The notes below the pieces were generated by a model. The model ran no database searches. It saw nothing but the letters and a program-made list of their open reading frames with translations, and was not told the origin of the DNA. Shown in pieces: positions 1 through 7,913 of a stretch of DNA of 12,790 nucleotides; the first letter of the stretch is position 1; every line of letters begins with the position of its first letter. Source of the stretch: Flavobacterium sp. (GTDB lineage: Bacteria; Bacteroidota; Bacteroidia; Flavobacteriales; Flavobacteriaceae); the NCBI GenBank assembly GCA_003449615.1, contig DMHA01000191.1:1-12790 (forward strand), in the 5' to 3' direction. Both the position numbers and the translations under genes were made by a program.

Positions 1-2
1 AA

Positions 3-329
3 TATAATCCAAGTTTAAAATTACCATCAAACGATAAAAAAATTGGAGCTACAGTTGTGGCTATTTTTATGGAATTTTATTCCAGAAGAAACAACGCAAT
101 ATCTGTTTATATATGCGAATCATCCGATGGAAAAGAATTGGCTAGAAAAAGGAAATTTGATCATTGGTTTCAGGATTACAACGATGATACTTTTATCAAA
201 GTTGATAAAAATTTAATTGATCAAAACAATAATAAATTTCCAGTTTCTTTGATCATTTCAAATTCAAATCCCTACGAGCAGCAGATATTTAAAGCATTTG
301 TGCATCTGTCATTAAATAATCAAAAATAA
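3..329 (+). CDS. C-terminal part of a small DUF6169-like protein (5' end outside the window)
   Basis: The reading frame is open from base 3 to the TAA at 327-329, giving 108 visible codons. No start codon is required inside the window, so the gene begins upstream. A GTG at 57 is in frame but falls in the middle of a continuous, protein-like stretch and is not a convincing start. The visible part is hydrophilic with no signal peptide or membrane segment. It contains the stretches IGATVVAIFMEF, YICESSDGKELARKRKFDHWF and a basic/aromatic C-terminus. These recall the Bacteroidetes family of unknown function DUF6169 (roughly 140-150 residues), in which a similar 'SSDG...A R..FD.WF' signature occurs; this is recognition from memory, not a search. 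No function is known. It ends 16 bp before carB with no terminator between them, so read-through into carB is plausible. Confidence 0.6.
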   Translation, partial: YNPSLKLPSNDKKIGATVVAIFMEFYSRRNNAISVYICESSDGKELARKRKFDHWFQDYNDDTFIKVDKNLIDQNNNKFPVSLIISNSNPYEQQIFKAFVHLSLNNQK

Positions 330-345
330 AATACTTTTAAAAAAA

Positions 346-3198
346 ATGCCAAAAGACAACTCCATAAAATCGGTTTTAATTATAGGTTCAGGTCCAATTG
401 TTATTGGGCAAGCGTGCGAATTTGATTATGCTGGTTCCCAATCGGCACGTTCTATCCGTGAAGAAGGAATCGAAGTGATCCTGATTAACTCGAATCCTGC
501 AACGATTATGACCGACCCATCGATGGCTGATCATATTTATTTGTTGCCGCTTACTACTAAATCAATTATCCAAATCCTGAAAGAACATCCTCAAATAGAT
601 GCTGTTTTGCCAACAATGGGTGGACAAACGGCTTTAAATTTATGTTTGGAAGCAGATGAAAAAGGAATTTGGAAAGATTTCGGAATACAAATGATAGGTG
701 TAGATGTCAATGCCATCAACATTACCGAGGACAGAGAACAATTCAAACAATTGCTTAAAAAAATCGGAGTGCCATCTGCACCAGCTGAAATCTGCACCTC
801 TTATCTTCGAGGAAAGGAAATTGCACAGGAATTTGGTTTCCCATTGGTTATTCGTCCATCGTTTACTTTGGGCGGAACCGGCGCAGCCATTGTTTATAAA
901 AAAGAAGATTTTGACGAACTTTTGACTCGTGGTTTAGAAGCCTCTCCCATTCACGAAGTCTTGATTGACAAGGCTTTGATGGGTTGGAAAGAATATGAAT
1001 TGGAATTGTTGAGAGATAGAAACGATAATGTTGTTATTATTTGTTCTATCGAAAATATGGATCCAATGGGAATTCATACTGGAGATTCCATTACCGTTGC
1101 ACCAGCAATGACTTTGTCGGATACTACTTTCCAAAAAATGCGAGATTATGCCATTTTGATGATGCGCAGCATCGGAAATTTTGCAGGAGGTTGTAACGTA
1201 CAATTTGCCGTTTCGCCTGACGAAAAAGAAGATATTGTGGCGATTGAAATCAATCCGCGTGTATCTCGTTCCTCGGCTTTAGCGTCAAAAGCAACGGGTT
1301 ATCCTATTGCGAAAATTGCTTCCAAATTGGCTTTGGGCTATAATTTAGATGAATTGCAAAACCAAATCACCAAATCGACATCGGCTTTATTCGAACCCAC
1401 CTTAGATTATGTAATTGTAAAAATACCTCGTTGGAACTTCGATAAATTTGAAGGTGCTGATAGAACTTTGGGACTTCAAATGAAATCCGTAGGAGAAGTA
1501 ATGGGAATTGGACGTTCGTTTCAAGAAGCTTTACACAAAGCCACGCAATCCCTTGAAATCAAGAGAAATGGATTAGGAGCAGACGGAAAAGGTTATACAA
1601 ATTACGAGCAAATTATCGAGAAACTGACTTTTGCAAGTTGGGATCGTGTTTTCGTGATTTATGATGCCATAGCTTTGGGAATTCCGCTTTCGCGAATTCA
1701 CGAAATTACCAAAATTGATATGTGGTTTTTAAAACAATATGAGGAATTACATTCTTTAGAAAAAGAAATTGCCAGTTTCAAACTCGAAGAATTGCCACGA
1801 GAATTACTTTTGGAAGCCAAACAAAAAGGTTTTGCCGACAGACAAATTGCGCACATGTTGGGTTGTTTGGAGAGTCAGATTCACGCTTTGCGAATGTCAA
1901 TGAACATCAATCGCGTTTTCAAATTAGTGGATACTTGCGCTGCCGAATTCAAAGCTTTAACGCCTTATTATTACTCGACTTTTGAAGCCGAAATCGAAAA
2001 AGCTAACGGAGAACGCTACGTTCACAACGAAAGTATTGTTACTGATAAAAAGAAAATAATCGTCTTGGGTTCAGGACCCAATAGAATTGGACAAGGAATT
2101 GAATTTGATTATTCTTGCGTTCACGGGGTTTTGGCAGCCAAGGAATGTGGGTATGAAACCATAATGATTAATTGCAATCCAGAAACGGTTTCGACCGATT
2201 TTGATACTGCCGATAAATTGTATTTCGAGCCTGTGTTTTGGGAACATATTTATGATATTATTCAACACGAAAAACCAGAAGGTGTCATAGTTCAATTGGG
2301 AGGTCAAACGGCTTTGAAAATTGCCGAAAAGTTAGCTAAATACGGAATTAAAATTATTGGAACCAGCTTCGATGCCTTGGATTTAGCCGAAGATAGAGGA
2401 CGTTTTTCAGAACTTTTAACCGAATTAAAAATTCCTTTTCCACAATTTGGAATTGCCGAAACAGCAGATGAAGCTTCGGCATTGGCTGATAAATTAGATT
2501 TTCCATTATTGATACGTCCTTCTTATGTTTTGGGTGGGCAAGGAATGAAAATCGTCATCAACAAACAAGAATTGGAAGAACACGTTATCAATTTATTGAA
2601 ACAAATTCCAGGAAATAAATTGCTTTTGGACCATTATCTAGACGGAGCCATCGAAGCCGAAGCCGATGCTATTTGCGATGGTGAAAATGTATATATCATC
2701 GGAATAATGGAACATATCGAACCGTGTGGAGTACATTCTGGCGATAGCAATGCCACTTTGCCACCGTTCAACTTGGGTGAATTTGTAATGACTCAAATAA
2801 AAGATCATACCAAGAAAATAGCTTTGGCATTAAGAACTGTTGGTTTAATCAACATTCAGTTTGCGATAAAGGACGATATTGTTTACATTATCGAAGCCAA
2901 TCCTAGAGCATCACGAACAGTTCCTTTTATAGCGAAAGCCTACAACGAGCCTTATGTAAATTATGCTACCAAAGTGATGTTAGGTCATAATAAAGTAACC
3001 GATTTTACTTTTAATCCGCAGTTGAAGGGATATGCTATCAAGCAACCAGTTTTTTCTTTCAGCAAGTTCCACAATGTGAATAAAGCTTTAGGTCCAGAAA
3101 TGAAATCGACAGGAGAAAGTATCTTGTTTATAGACGATTTGAAAGATGATCAGTTTTATGAGTTGTATTCTCGAAGAAAAATGTATTTGAGCAAGTAA
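346..3198 (+). CDS. carB: carbamoyl-phosphate synthase large chain, lacking the C-terminal allosteric domain
   Basis: This subunit makes carbamoyl phosphate from bicarbonate, two ATP and ammonia supplied by the glutaminase subunit CarA, for pyrimidine and arginine synthesis in the cytoplasm. The 950 residues align end to end with E. coli CarB. The first ATP-grasp half covers about 1-400, with GPIVIGQACEFDY near the N-terminus, R130 in TEDREQF and R170 in IRPSFTLGGTG. The oligomerisation segment is about 400-555. The second ATP-grasp half covers about 560-935, with GPNRIGQGIEFDY, R684 in AEDRGRF and R724 in IRPSYVLGG. The Arg residues correspond to the E. coli carboxyphosphate- and carbamate-site residues R129, R169, R675 and R715. 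The protein stops just after GPEMKSTGES, where E. coli CarB (1073 aa) continues for about 135 residues as the MGS-like domain that binds UMP, IMP and ornithine. ATG at 346 gives the standard N-terminus. carA is not adjacent. A strong terminator follows. Confidence 0.97.
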   Translation: MPKDNSIKSVLIIGSGPIVIGQACEFDYAGSQSARSIREEGIEVILINSNPATIMTDPSMADHIYLLPLTTKSIIQILKEHPQIDAVLPTMGGQTALNLCLEADEKGIWKDFGIQMIGVDVNAINITEDREQFKQLLKKIGVPSAPAEICTSYLRGKEIAQEFGFPLVIRPSFTLGGTGAAIVYKKEDFDELLTRGLEASPIHEVLIDKALMGWKEYELELLRDRNDNVVIICSIENMDPMGIHTGDSITVAPAMTLSDTTFQKMRDYAILMMRSIGNFAGGCNVQFAVSPDEKEDIVAIEINPRVSRSSALASKATGYPIAKIASKLALGYNLDELQNQITKSTSALFEPTLDYVIVKIPRWNFDKFEGADRTLGLQMKSVGEVMGIGRSFQEALHKATQSLEIKRNGLGADGKGYTNYEQIIEKLTFASWDRVFVIYDAIALGIPLSRIHEITKIDMWFLKQYEELHSLEKEIASFKLEELPRELLLEAKQKGFADRQIAHMLGCLESQIHALRMSMNINRVFKLVDTCAAEFKALTPYYYSTFEAEIEKANGERYVHNESIVTDKKKIIVLGSGPNRIGQGIEFDYSCVHGVLAAKECGYETIMINCNPETVSTDFDTADKLYFEPVFWEHIYDIIQHEKPEGVIVQLGGQTALKIAEKLAKYGIKIIGTSFDALDLAEDRGRFSELLTELKIPFPQFGIAETADEASALADKLDFPLLIRPSYVLGGQGMKIVINKQELEEHVINLLKQIPGNKLLLDHYLDGAIEAEADAICDGENVYIIGIMEHIEPCGVHSGDSNATLPPFNLGEFVMTQIKDHTKKIALALRTVGLINIQFAIKDDIVYIIEANPRASRTVPFIAKAYNEPYVNYATKVMLGHNKVTDFTFNPQLKGYAIKQPVFSFSKFHNVNKALGPEMKSTGESILFIDDLKDDQFYELYSRRKMYLSK

Positions 3199-3200
3199 AA

Positions 3201-3229
3201 GTATTAAGATTGGAGTATTAAGTATTAAG
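3201..3229. repeat. heptanucleotide direct repeat GTATTAA (three copies)
   Basis: Between the carB stop codon and its terminator, GTATTAA occurs at 3201-3207, 3215-3221 and 3222-3228. All three share a 7-bp register, with one unrelated heptamer (GATTGGA) in the gap. Its role is unknown; it may be a small tandem-repeat remnant. Confidence 0.6.
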
Positions 3230-3231
3230 AT

Positions 3232-3257
3232 AAAAAGCCTCGTTTGGGGCTTTTTTT
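3232..3257 (+). terminator. rho-independent terminator of carB
   Basis: A 10-bp stem pairs AAAAAGCCTC (3232-3241) with GGGGCTTTTT (3246-3255), with one T-G wobble and a GTTT loop, and runs into a T tract ending at 3257. It lies 34 bp after the carB stop. The A-rich 5' arm could also make it work on the other strand. Confidence 0.88.
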
Positions 3258-3322
3258 ATTTATAACTCGCCAAGTTTACGTTTTTTGACATTGATTTGGC
3301 TAAATATAGCTAAAACCAATTA

Positions 3323-3348
3323 TTGTAAACTACTTTTATTTATCTTAG
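3323..3348 (+). promoter_or_regulatory. possible Bacteroidetes-type promoter of the M23 peptidase gene
   Basis: TATCTTAG at 3341-3348 matches the Bacteroidetes -7 box TAnnTTTG at all but one position, with a TTG at 3323-3325 upstream. The spacer of 15 nt is shorter than usual. Transcription would begin close to 3354, leaving almost no leader for an ATG at 3354 and about 9 nt for the alternative ATG at 3363. Confidence 0.35.
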
Positions 3349-3353
3349 CAAAA

Positions 3354-5057
3354 ATGTATTTTATGAGATTGATATTGTTTTTCATAACTTTTTATTGTGC
3401 TGCTTTTGCCCAAGTCAATTATCCAAAAGATTATTTTAGACCACCTTTGGATATTCCGATGCAATTGTCTGGGAATTTTGGTGAGTTGAGACCCAATCAT
3501 TTTCACGCTGGTTTCGATTTTAAAACCCTGCAAAGAGAAGGATTGCAAGTCTATGCGGTTGCTGATGGGTATGTGTCAAGAATTAAAATTTCCACTTTTG
3601 GAAACGGAAAAACCATTTATATAACTCATTCAAACGGATATACTTCGGTTTATGGTCATTTGCAGAAAGCCACCGATTCAATCCAAGAATTTATCAAAAA
3701 AACGCATTATTCAGATCAATCTTTTGAAATTGAAAGGTATTTAAAACCGGGTGAATTGGTTGTCAAAAAAGGTCAAATTATTGGTCTTTCTGGAAATACT
3801 GGTGCTTCCGAGGGACCACATTTGCATTTTGAATTTAGAGACAATATCACGGAAAACATTATTAATCCAATGCTTTTTGGGTTTGACCAATTTTTGAAAG
3901 ACACTAAAAAGCCAATCATTTATAATTTATATGCCTATCCTTTAGACAATGAAAGTGTTGTAAATCAATCCAAAAGGCCTTTATTGCTCAATCTTAATTT
4001 GCAAAAAGACGGAACTTATCTGGCAGATAAAGTGGTTGCCAATGGAAGAATTGGTTTCGGTATCAATACTTTCGATTATGATGATGTTTCATTCAACAGG
4101 AATGGTGTTTACAAAGTGCAAACTTTTTATAACGGAACACCTAATTTTGGTTATCAATTTGACACTTATTCCTTTGATGAAATGCGCTATGTGAATGCGT
4201 TGATTGACTATTCGATGTATAAAAAAACACAGCAAAGAGTTCAAAAATTATTTATGAAAGACCCCTATAATTTGAGTATAATCAAAGCTGGTACAAACAA
4301 TGGGGTTGTCAATTTATTGCCCAATCTTTCGGCTCAATACCGCATTGAAGTTTCTGATTTTTTTGGTAATTTGACCTCAATTTCAATTCCAATTGTAAAT
4401 GAAATTTTGCCAGTTGTTGTTGTCAATGTTCCTGTTTCTAAATATTTGGTAAAAGCCAAAAATGAATCTAATTTTTCTAAAGAAAATATGTCGGTTTTTT
4501 TTCCTGCCAATACTTTTTATGAAGATTTCAATTTGAATTTTGATGTCAAAAACGACACTTTATTGCTGCATAGTGACATTGTTCCTGCTCATTCAAACTT
4601 TACCATTGAAATTGAAAATCAAAAATTTAGCGAAGCTCAAAGAGACAAATTGTTTATTGCATCAATCAATAGAAACAAGTTGGGTTACAACCGAACCTAT
4701 CGAAAAGACAGCATTTTTACAACTTATGTTAAGACTTTGGGCAAATATGCTTTGGTTCTCGACAACATTCCACCAAAAATTAGTATTGCAAAATCTATTG
4801 AAGGCAAATGGTTGAGTGATAAAAAATTCATTCAATTTATCATTAGCGACGATTTATCAGGGATAAAATCTTATAATGGGTATTTGAACGGCAAGTGGAT
4901 TTTATTCGAATACGATAATAAAACCAAAAAAATCACTCATAATTTCAGCGACGGAATTGTTGCAGAAGGTGCCAATGATTTAAAAATTATTGTCGAGGAT
5001 AATTTAGGAAATTCTACTATCTTTGAAACTCGGTTTTTTAGAAGTCAAAAAAATTAA
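3354..5057 (+). CDS. secreted M23 (LytM-type) zinc metallopeptidase with C-terminal Ig-like region
   Basis: Probable peptidoglycan endopeptidase exported by Sec. From ATG 3354 the product is 567 aa. ATG 3363 (MRLILFF...) is an equally good start and is favoured if the promoter box just upstream is real; a TTG at 3285 is rejected. The N-terminus is a hydrophobic signal peptide ending AAFA|Q. The M23 domain spans about residues 40-185 and has the full zinc/catalytic set: H51 and D55 in HAGFD, H102 in YGHL, and H156-L-H158 in GPHLHFEF, so it should be active. The domain also has a typical GNTGASEG loop. About 380 residues follow with no recognised enzyme domain. They contain beta-rich stretches such as YRIEVSDFFGN and ISDDLSGIKSYNG...IIVEDNLGN, which look Ig-like and may mediate envelope contacts. 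The gene ends 11 nt before a TonB-dependent receptor gene, which suggests one transcript. Confidence 0.9.
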   Translation: MYFMRLILFFITFYCAAFAQVNYPKDYFRPPLDIPMQLSGNFGELRPNHFHAGFDFKTLQREGLQVYAVADGYVSRIKISTFGNGKTIYITHSNGYTSVYGHLQKATDSIQEFIKKTHYSDQSFEIERYLKPGELVVKKGQIIGLSGNTGASEGPHLHFEFRDNITENIINPMLFGFDQFLKDTKKPIIYNLYAYPLDNESVVNQSKRPLLLNLNLQKDGTYLADKVVANGRIGFGINTFDYDDVSFNRNGVYKVQTFYNGTPNFGYQFDTYSFDEMRYVNALIDYSMYKKTQQRVQKLFMKDPYNLSIIKAGTNNGVVNLLPNLSAQYRIEVSDFFGNLTSISIPIVNEILPVVVVNVPVSKYLVKAKNESNFSKENMSVFFPANTFYEDFNLNFDVKNDTLLLHSDIVPAHSNFTIEIENQKFSEAQRDKLFIASINRNKLGYNRTYRKDSIFTTYVKTLGKYALVLDNIPPKISIAKSIEGKWLSDKKFIQFIISDDLSGIKSYNGYLNGKWILFEYDNKTKKITHNFSDGIVAEGANDLKIIVEDNLGNSTIFETRFFRSQKN

Positions 5058-5068
5058 AATCAAATTCC

Positions 5069-7531
5069 TTGGGTAAAAATAAAATAATACTTGTTTTCCT
5101 TTTTTTCTGTTTCGGATTTTTTGCTTCTGCACAATCTGCTCGCATAAAAGGAGTTATTCTTGATAAAAATAATCAACCGGTTTCCAATGCAAATGTATCT
5201 AGCCAAGGTGTTGGTACACAGTCAAATGCCAATGGTTTTTATGTTTTGTCGATACCTGCAAATCAGAAAGTTATAGTTGTATTTTCGCATGTTTCGTTGA
5301 AGAAAGCCGTAGTTGCTGTTACTCTTAAAGCAGATGAAGATTATGAATTCAATTTGGTGATGAATGATAAAGATGAGCAATTAGATGGAGTAGTTATTAC
5401 GATAAACAACAAAAAAAGAGTTCAGGGAATCACGGTTATTGAACCCGCATTGATTCGGAAAATTCCTGGAGCCAATGCTGGAGTCGAAAATATTTTGAAA
5501 ACCTTGCCGGGCGTAAATTCCAATAGTGAATTGAGTACACAATATGCCGTTCGTGGTGGAAATTATGATGAGAATTTAGTTTATGTCAACGAAATTGAAG
5601 TCTATCGTCCTTTCTTGATTCGTTCCGGTCAACAGGAAGGATTGAGTTTTACCAATACCGATTTGGTTCAAAATGTTGACTTTTCTGCAGGAGGATTTCA
5701 GTCCAAATTTGGAGATAAATTATCCTCAGTTTTAGATATTACCTATCGAACACCAACGCAATTTTCAGCGGTTGCCGAAGCAAGTTTTCTTGGTGCTAGC
5801 CTTGCTGTTGATGCTGTTTCCAAAAACGGAAAATGGTCTGAAGTAACTGGAATTCGCTATCGCAACAATTCGCTTTTGGTGGATAGCCAAGAAACACAAA
5901 CCAATTATACTCCAGTATTTGCTGATGTTCAAACGAATGTTAACTTCAAACCATCAGACAAATGGGAATTCAGTTTTTTGGGTAATATTTCTCAAAATGA
6001 TTACAAATACCAACCTTTGACCCGACAAACCAATTTTGGAACCATCGATAATCCAATGGCATTATTGATTTTTTATGAAGGACAGGAAAAAGATAAATAC
6101 ACCACCTTTTTTGGAGCTGTAAAGTCAACTTATACTGCTTCAAAAAATGCCACATATAAATTGATTGCCTCTGCTTATCATACCAAAGAACAAGAGTATT
6201 TTGATATTTTGGTACAGTATCGTCTGGGAGAAGTGGATGCTAATTTTGGTTCTGAAAGTTTTGGAGATGTTACTTTTACCAGAGGAATTGGCGGACAACT
6301 CAATCACGCAAGAAATGATTTAGATGCTTTAATTTTCAATACAGAGTTAAAAGGAATTCACAATTTCAAAAAAAACCAATTGGAATGGGGGGCAAAATTC
6401 ACTCGTGAATCCATTCGAGATCGAGTGATAGAATGGGAAGTAATTGATTCAGCTGGATTTTCAATCAATCCGCCGAGGTTCTTACCCAAAAATGACCAAC
6501 CTTATTCGCCCTACACTGGACCTTTGGTTCCCTATCAAAATGTGAGAGCTACTAATTTTGTTGACATCAATAGATTTTCGGGTTATTTGCAATGGAGTAG
6601 AAAAGGAAATATTGGCAATAATGAAATTTGGATGAATGTTGGTGTCCGTTCTCAAAATTGGATAGTTTCTGGCGAGAATATTACAAGTACAACCCAAATT
6701 ACTTTCAGTCCAAGAGCCCAAATTTCCTTAAAACCCAATTGGAATAAGGATATGTTTTTCCGACTTTCAGGAGGATTGTATCATCAGCCGCCGTCTTTCA
6801 GAGAGTTGCGTGATGCCAATGGAGTGGTGCAACCCGATGTCAAAGCACAGCAATCAATTCATATTGTTTTGAGCAATGATTACAGTTTCAAAATCTGGAA
6901 TCGGCCTTTCAAAATGGTTTCGGAATTGTATTATAAATCATTGACTGATGTCAATCCTTATACTTTGGACAATGTTAGAATTCGTTATGCTGCCGACAAT
7001 AATGCCAAAGCTTACGCTCAAGGATTTGATTTTAGACTGAATGGAGAATTTGTTCCAGGAACCGAATCTTGGTTTAGTTTTGGTTATCTAAAAACCGAAG
7101 AAGACATTGATAACAAAGGATTTATTTCGAGACCAACCGACCAAAGATTGAAATTTGCACTTTTGTTTCAAGATTATATGCCAAATATTCCTAGCCTAAA
7201 ATTGTATTTGAATTTGGTTTATAACACTGGATTACCCGGAGGTTCGCCATCGTATGCTGATGTCTATTCCTACCAAAACAGATTGCGAGATTACCGTCGT
7301 GCCGATGTTGGCTTTTTTAAAGTTTTAATAGACGACCAAAATCCTTCAACTAAAAGATGGTTGCAACCTTTCAAGGAATTGGCGATTGGATTGGAAATTT
7401 TCAACCTTTTCAACAATCAAAATGCGATTACCAATACTTGGGTTCGCGATGTGTATTCCAAAAGTCAATATGCTATTCCAAATTATATGACCACACGAGT
7501 TTTTAATGTGAAAGTGAATATGAGGTTTTGA
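5069..7531 (+). CDS. TonB-dependent outer-membrane receptor with N-terminal carboxypeptidase-like domain
   Basis: Outer-membrane active transporter of unknown substrate, 820 aa. Order of parts: a signal peptide of about 22 residues (MGKNK, hydrophobic core, ASA|Q); a carboxypeptidase-like regulatory beta-sandwich at about 24-105 (IKGVILDKNNQPVSNANV...); a plug at about 115-225 with QYAVRGGNYDENLVYV and SAGGFQSKFGDKLSS; and a 22-strand-type barrel to the end, closing on aromatic Phe as outer-membrane proteins do (VKVNMRF). There is no SusD-like gene next to it, so it is not a standard polysaccharide-utilisation pair. The start is unusual: no ATG or GTG lies in frame upstream or within the signal peptide, and the first in-frame Met is near residue 98, so TTG at 5069 is almost forced. 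The 11-nt spacing from the M23 peptidase gene implies co-transcription and perhaps translational coupling. Confidence 0.92.
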   Translation: MGKNKIILVFLFFCFGFFASAQSARIKGVILDKNNQPVSNANVSSQGVGTQSNANGFYVLSIPANQKVIVVFSHVSLKKAVVAVTLKADEDYEFNLVMNDKDEQLDGVVITINNKKRVQGITVIEPALIRKIPGANAGVENILKTLPGVNSNSELSTQYAVRGGNYDENLVYVNEIEVYRPFLIRSGQQEGLSFTNTDLVQNVDFSAGGFQSKFGDKLSSVLDITYRTPTQFSAVAEASFLGASLAVDAVSKNGKWSEVTGIRYRNNSLLVDSQETQTNYTPVFADVQTNVNFKPSDKWEFSFLGNISQNDYKYQPLTRQTNFGTIDNPMALLIFYEGQEKDKYTTFFGAVKSTYTASKNATYKLIASAYHTKEQEYFDILVQYRLGEVDANFGSESFGDVTFTRGIGGQLNHARNDLDALIFNTELKGIHNFKKNQLEWGAKFTRESIRDRVIEWEVIDSAGFSINPPRFLPKNDQPYSPYTGPLVPYQNVRATNFVDINRFSGYLQWSRKGNIGNNEIWMNVGVRSQNWIVSGENITSTTQITFSPRAQISLKPNWNKDMFFRLSGGLYHQPPSFRELRDANGVVQPDVKAQQSIHIVLSNDYSFKIWNRPFKMVSELYYKSLTDVNPYTLDNVRIRYAADNNAKAYAQGFDFRLNGEFVPGTESWFSFGYLKTEEDIDNKGFISRPTDQRLKFALLFQDYMPNIPSLKLYLNLVYNTGLPGGSPSYADVYSYQNRLRDYRRADVGFFKVLIDDQNPSTKRWLQPFKELAIGLEIFNLFNNQNAITNTWVRDVYSKSQYAIPNYMTTRVFNVKVNMRF

Positions 7532-7544
7532 TTTTTTATCAAAA
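7526..7544 (+). terminator. weak hairpin at the end of the TonB receptor gene
   Basis: TTTTGAT (7526-7532) pairs with ATCAAAA (7538-7544) around a TTTTT loop and overlaps the stop codon. The stem has only two G-C pairs and no long T tract follows, so termination here is uncertain. Confidence 0.3.
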
Positions 7545-7603
7545 TATCATTTTCCAAATCTGGTTTTTCTATCCTAAAATTGAAGCCTTATTCAATTGTA
7601 AGA

Positions 7604-7636
7604 TTTTGCATAAAAATGCTGACAGAAATAAATGAT
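7604..7636. repeat. direct repeat R, copy 1 (33 bp)
   Basis: It begins TTTTGCATAAAAATGC and ends AATAAATGAT. It is identical over 33 bp to 7914-7946, exactly 310 bp downstream. Weaker similarity continues beyond it: TTAGGTT.TCAA.TG appears at about 7657-7671 here and about 7954-7966 in copy 2, after a small indel. GCAT-AAAA-ATGC inside it can form a short hairpin. The two copies bracket the antitoxin-like gene at 7706-7876. Confidence 0.9.
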
Positions 7637-7705
7637 ATAATTCCGTAAATTTAAAATTAGGTTATCAAATGATTGAAATCAGAAGTCCAAAAGATTTAAT
7701 AAATT

Positions 7706-7876
7706 ATGAAAATGGAAACGACTAAAAAAACAGAAAAAAAGTTTGACGCAGTAAAAATGATGCGTGAAATTAGAGATAAAGTAAGTTCTGAAACTCAAAA
7801 TATGAGTTTTGAAGAATTGAAAGCGTATTTAAAAAAGCAAATTGCAGAAAGCAAATTGAAACCTATCGGACAATAG
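7706..7876 (+). CDS. small antitoxin-like protein (56 aa), no toxin gene beside it
   Basis: ATG 7706 to TAG 7874-7876; a second in-frame ATG at 7712 is an alternative start. The product is highly charged: a Lys/Thr/Glu N-terminus, then KKFDAVKMMREIRDKVSSE, MSFEELKAYLKK and a short tail ending PIGQ. The pattern 'FDAV.MMREIRDK... M(S/T)(F/Y)EE....Y....' resembles small VapB-like antitoxins of Bacteroidetes and cyanobacteria that normally sit directly before a PIN-domain or other toxin gene. This is recognition by resemblance, not a search. No toxin follows: the next 223 bp are non-coding and the next gene is a membrane protein. Two runs of seven A within codons 7-12 are possible slippage sites. 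The gene lies inside a 310-bp unit bounded by direct repeats. It could instead be an unrelated small cytoplasmic protein. Confidence 0.65.
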   Translation: MKMETTKKTEKKFDAVKMMREIRDKVSSETQNMSFEELKAYLKKQIAESKLKPIGQ

Positions 7877-7913
7877 GCACTATCTTCCAACAGCAGTTAC
7901 AAGCAAACTGGGT

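Noticed and set aside
3285..3353. TTG-initiated extension of the M23 peptidase
   Set aside because: It would place a second hydrophobic stretch before a complete signal peptide, and the ATGs at 3354 and 3363 are better.
4540..4815. 91-codon frame inside the M23 gene
   Set aside because: It is out of frame with a real gene of normal composition; shadow.
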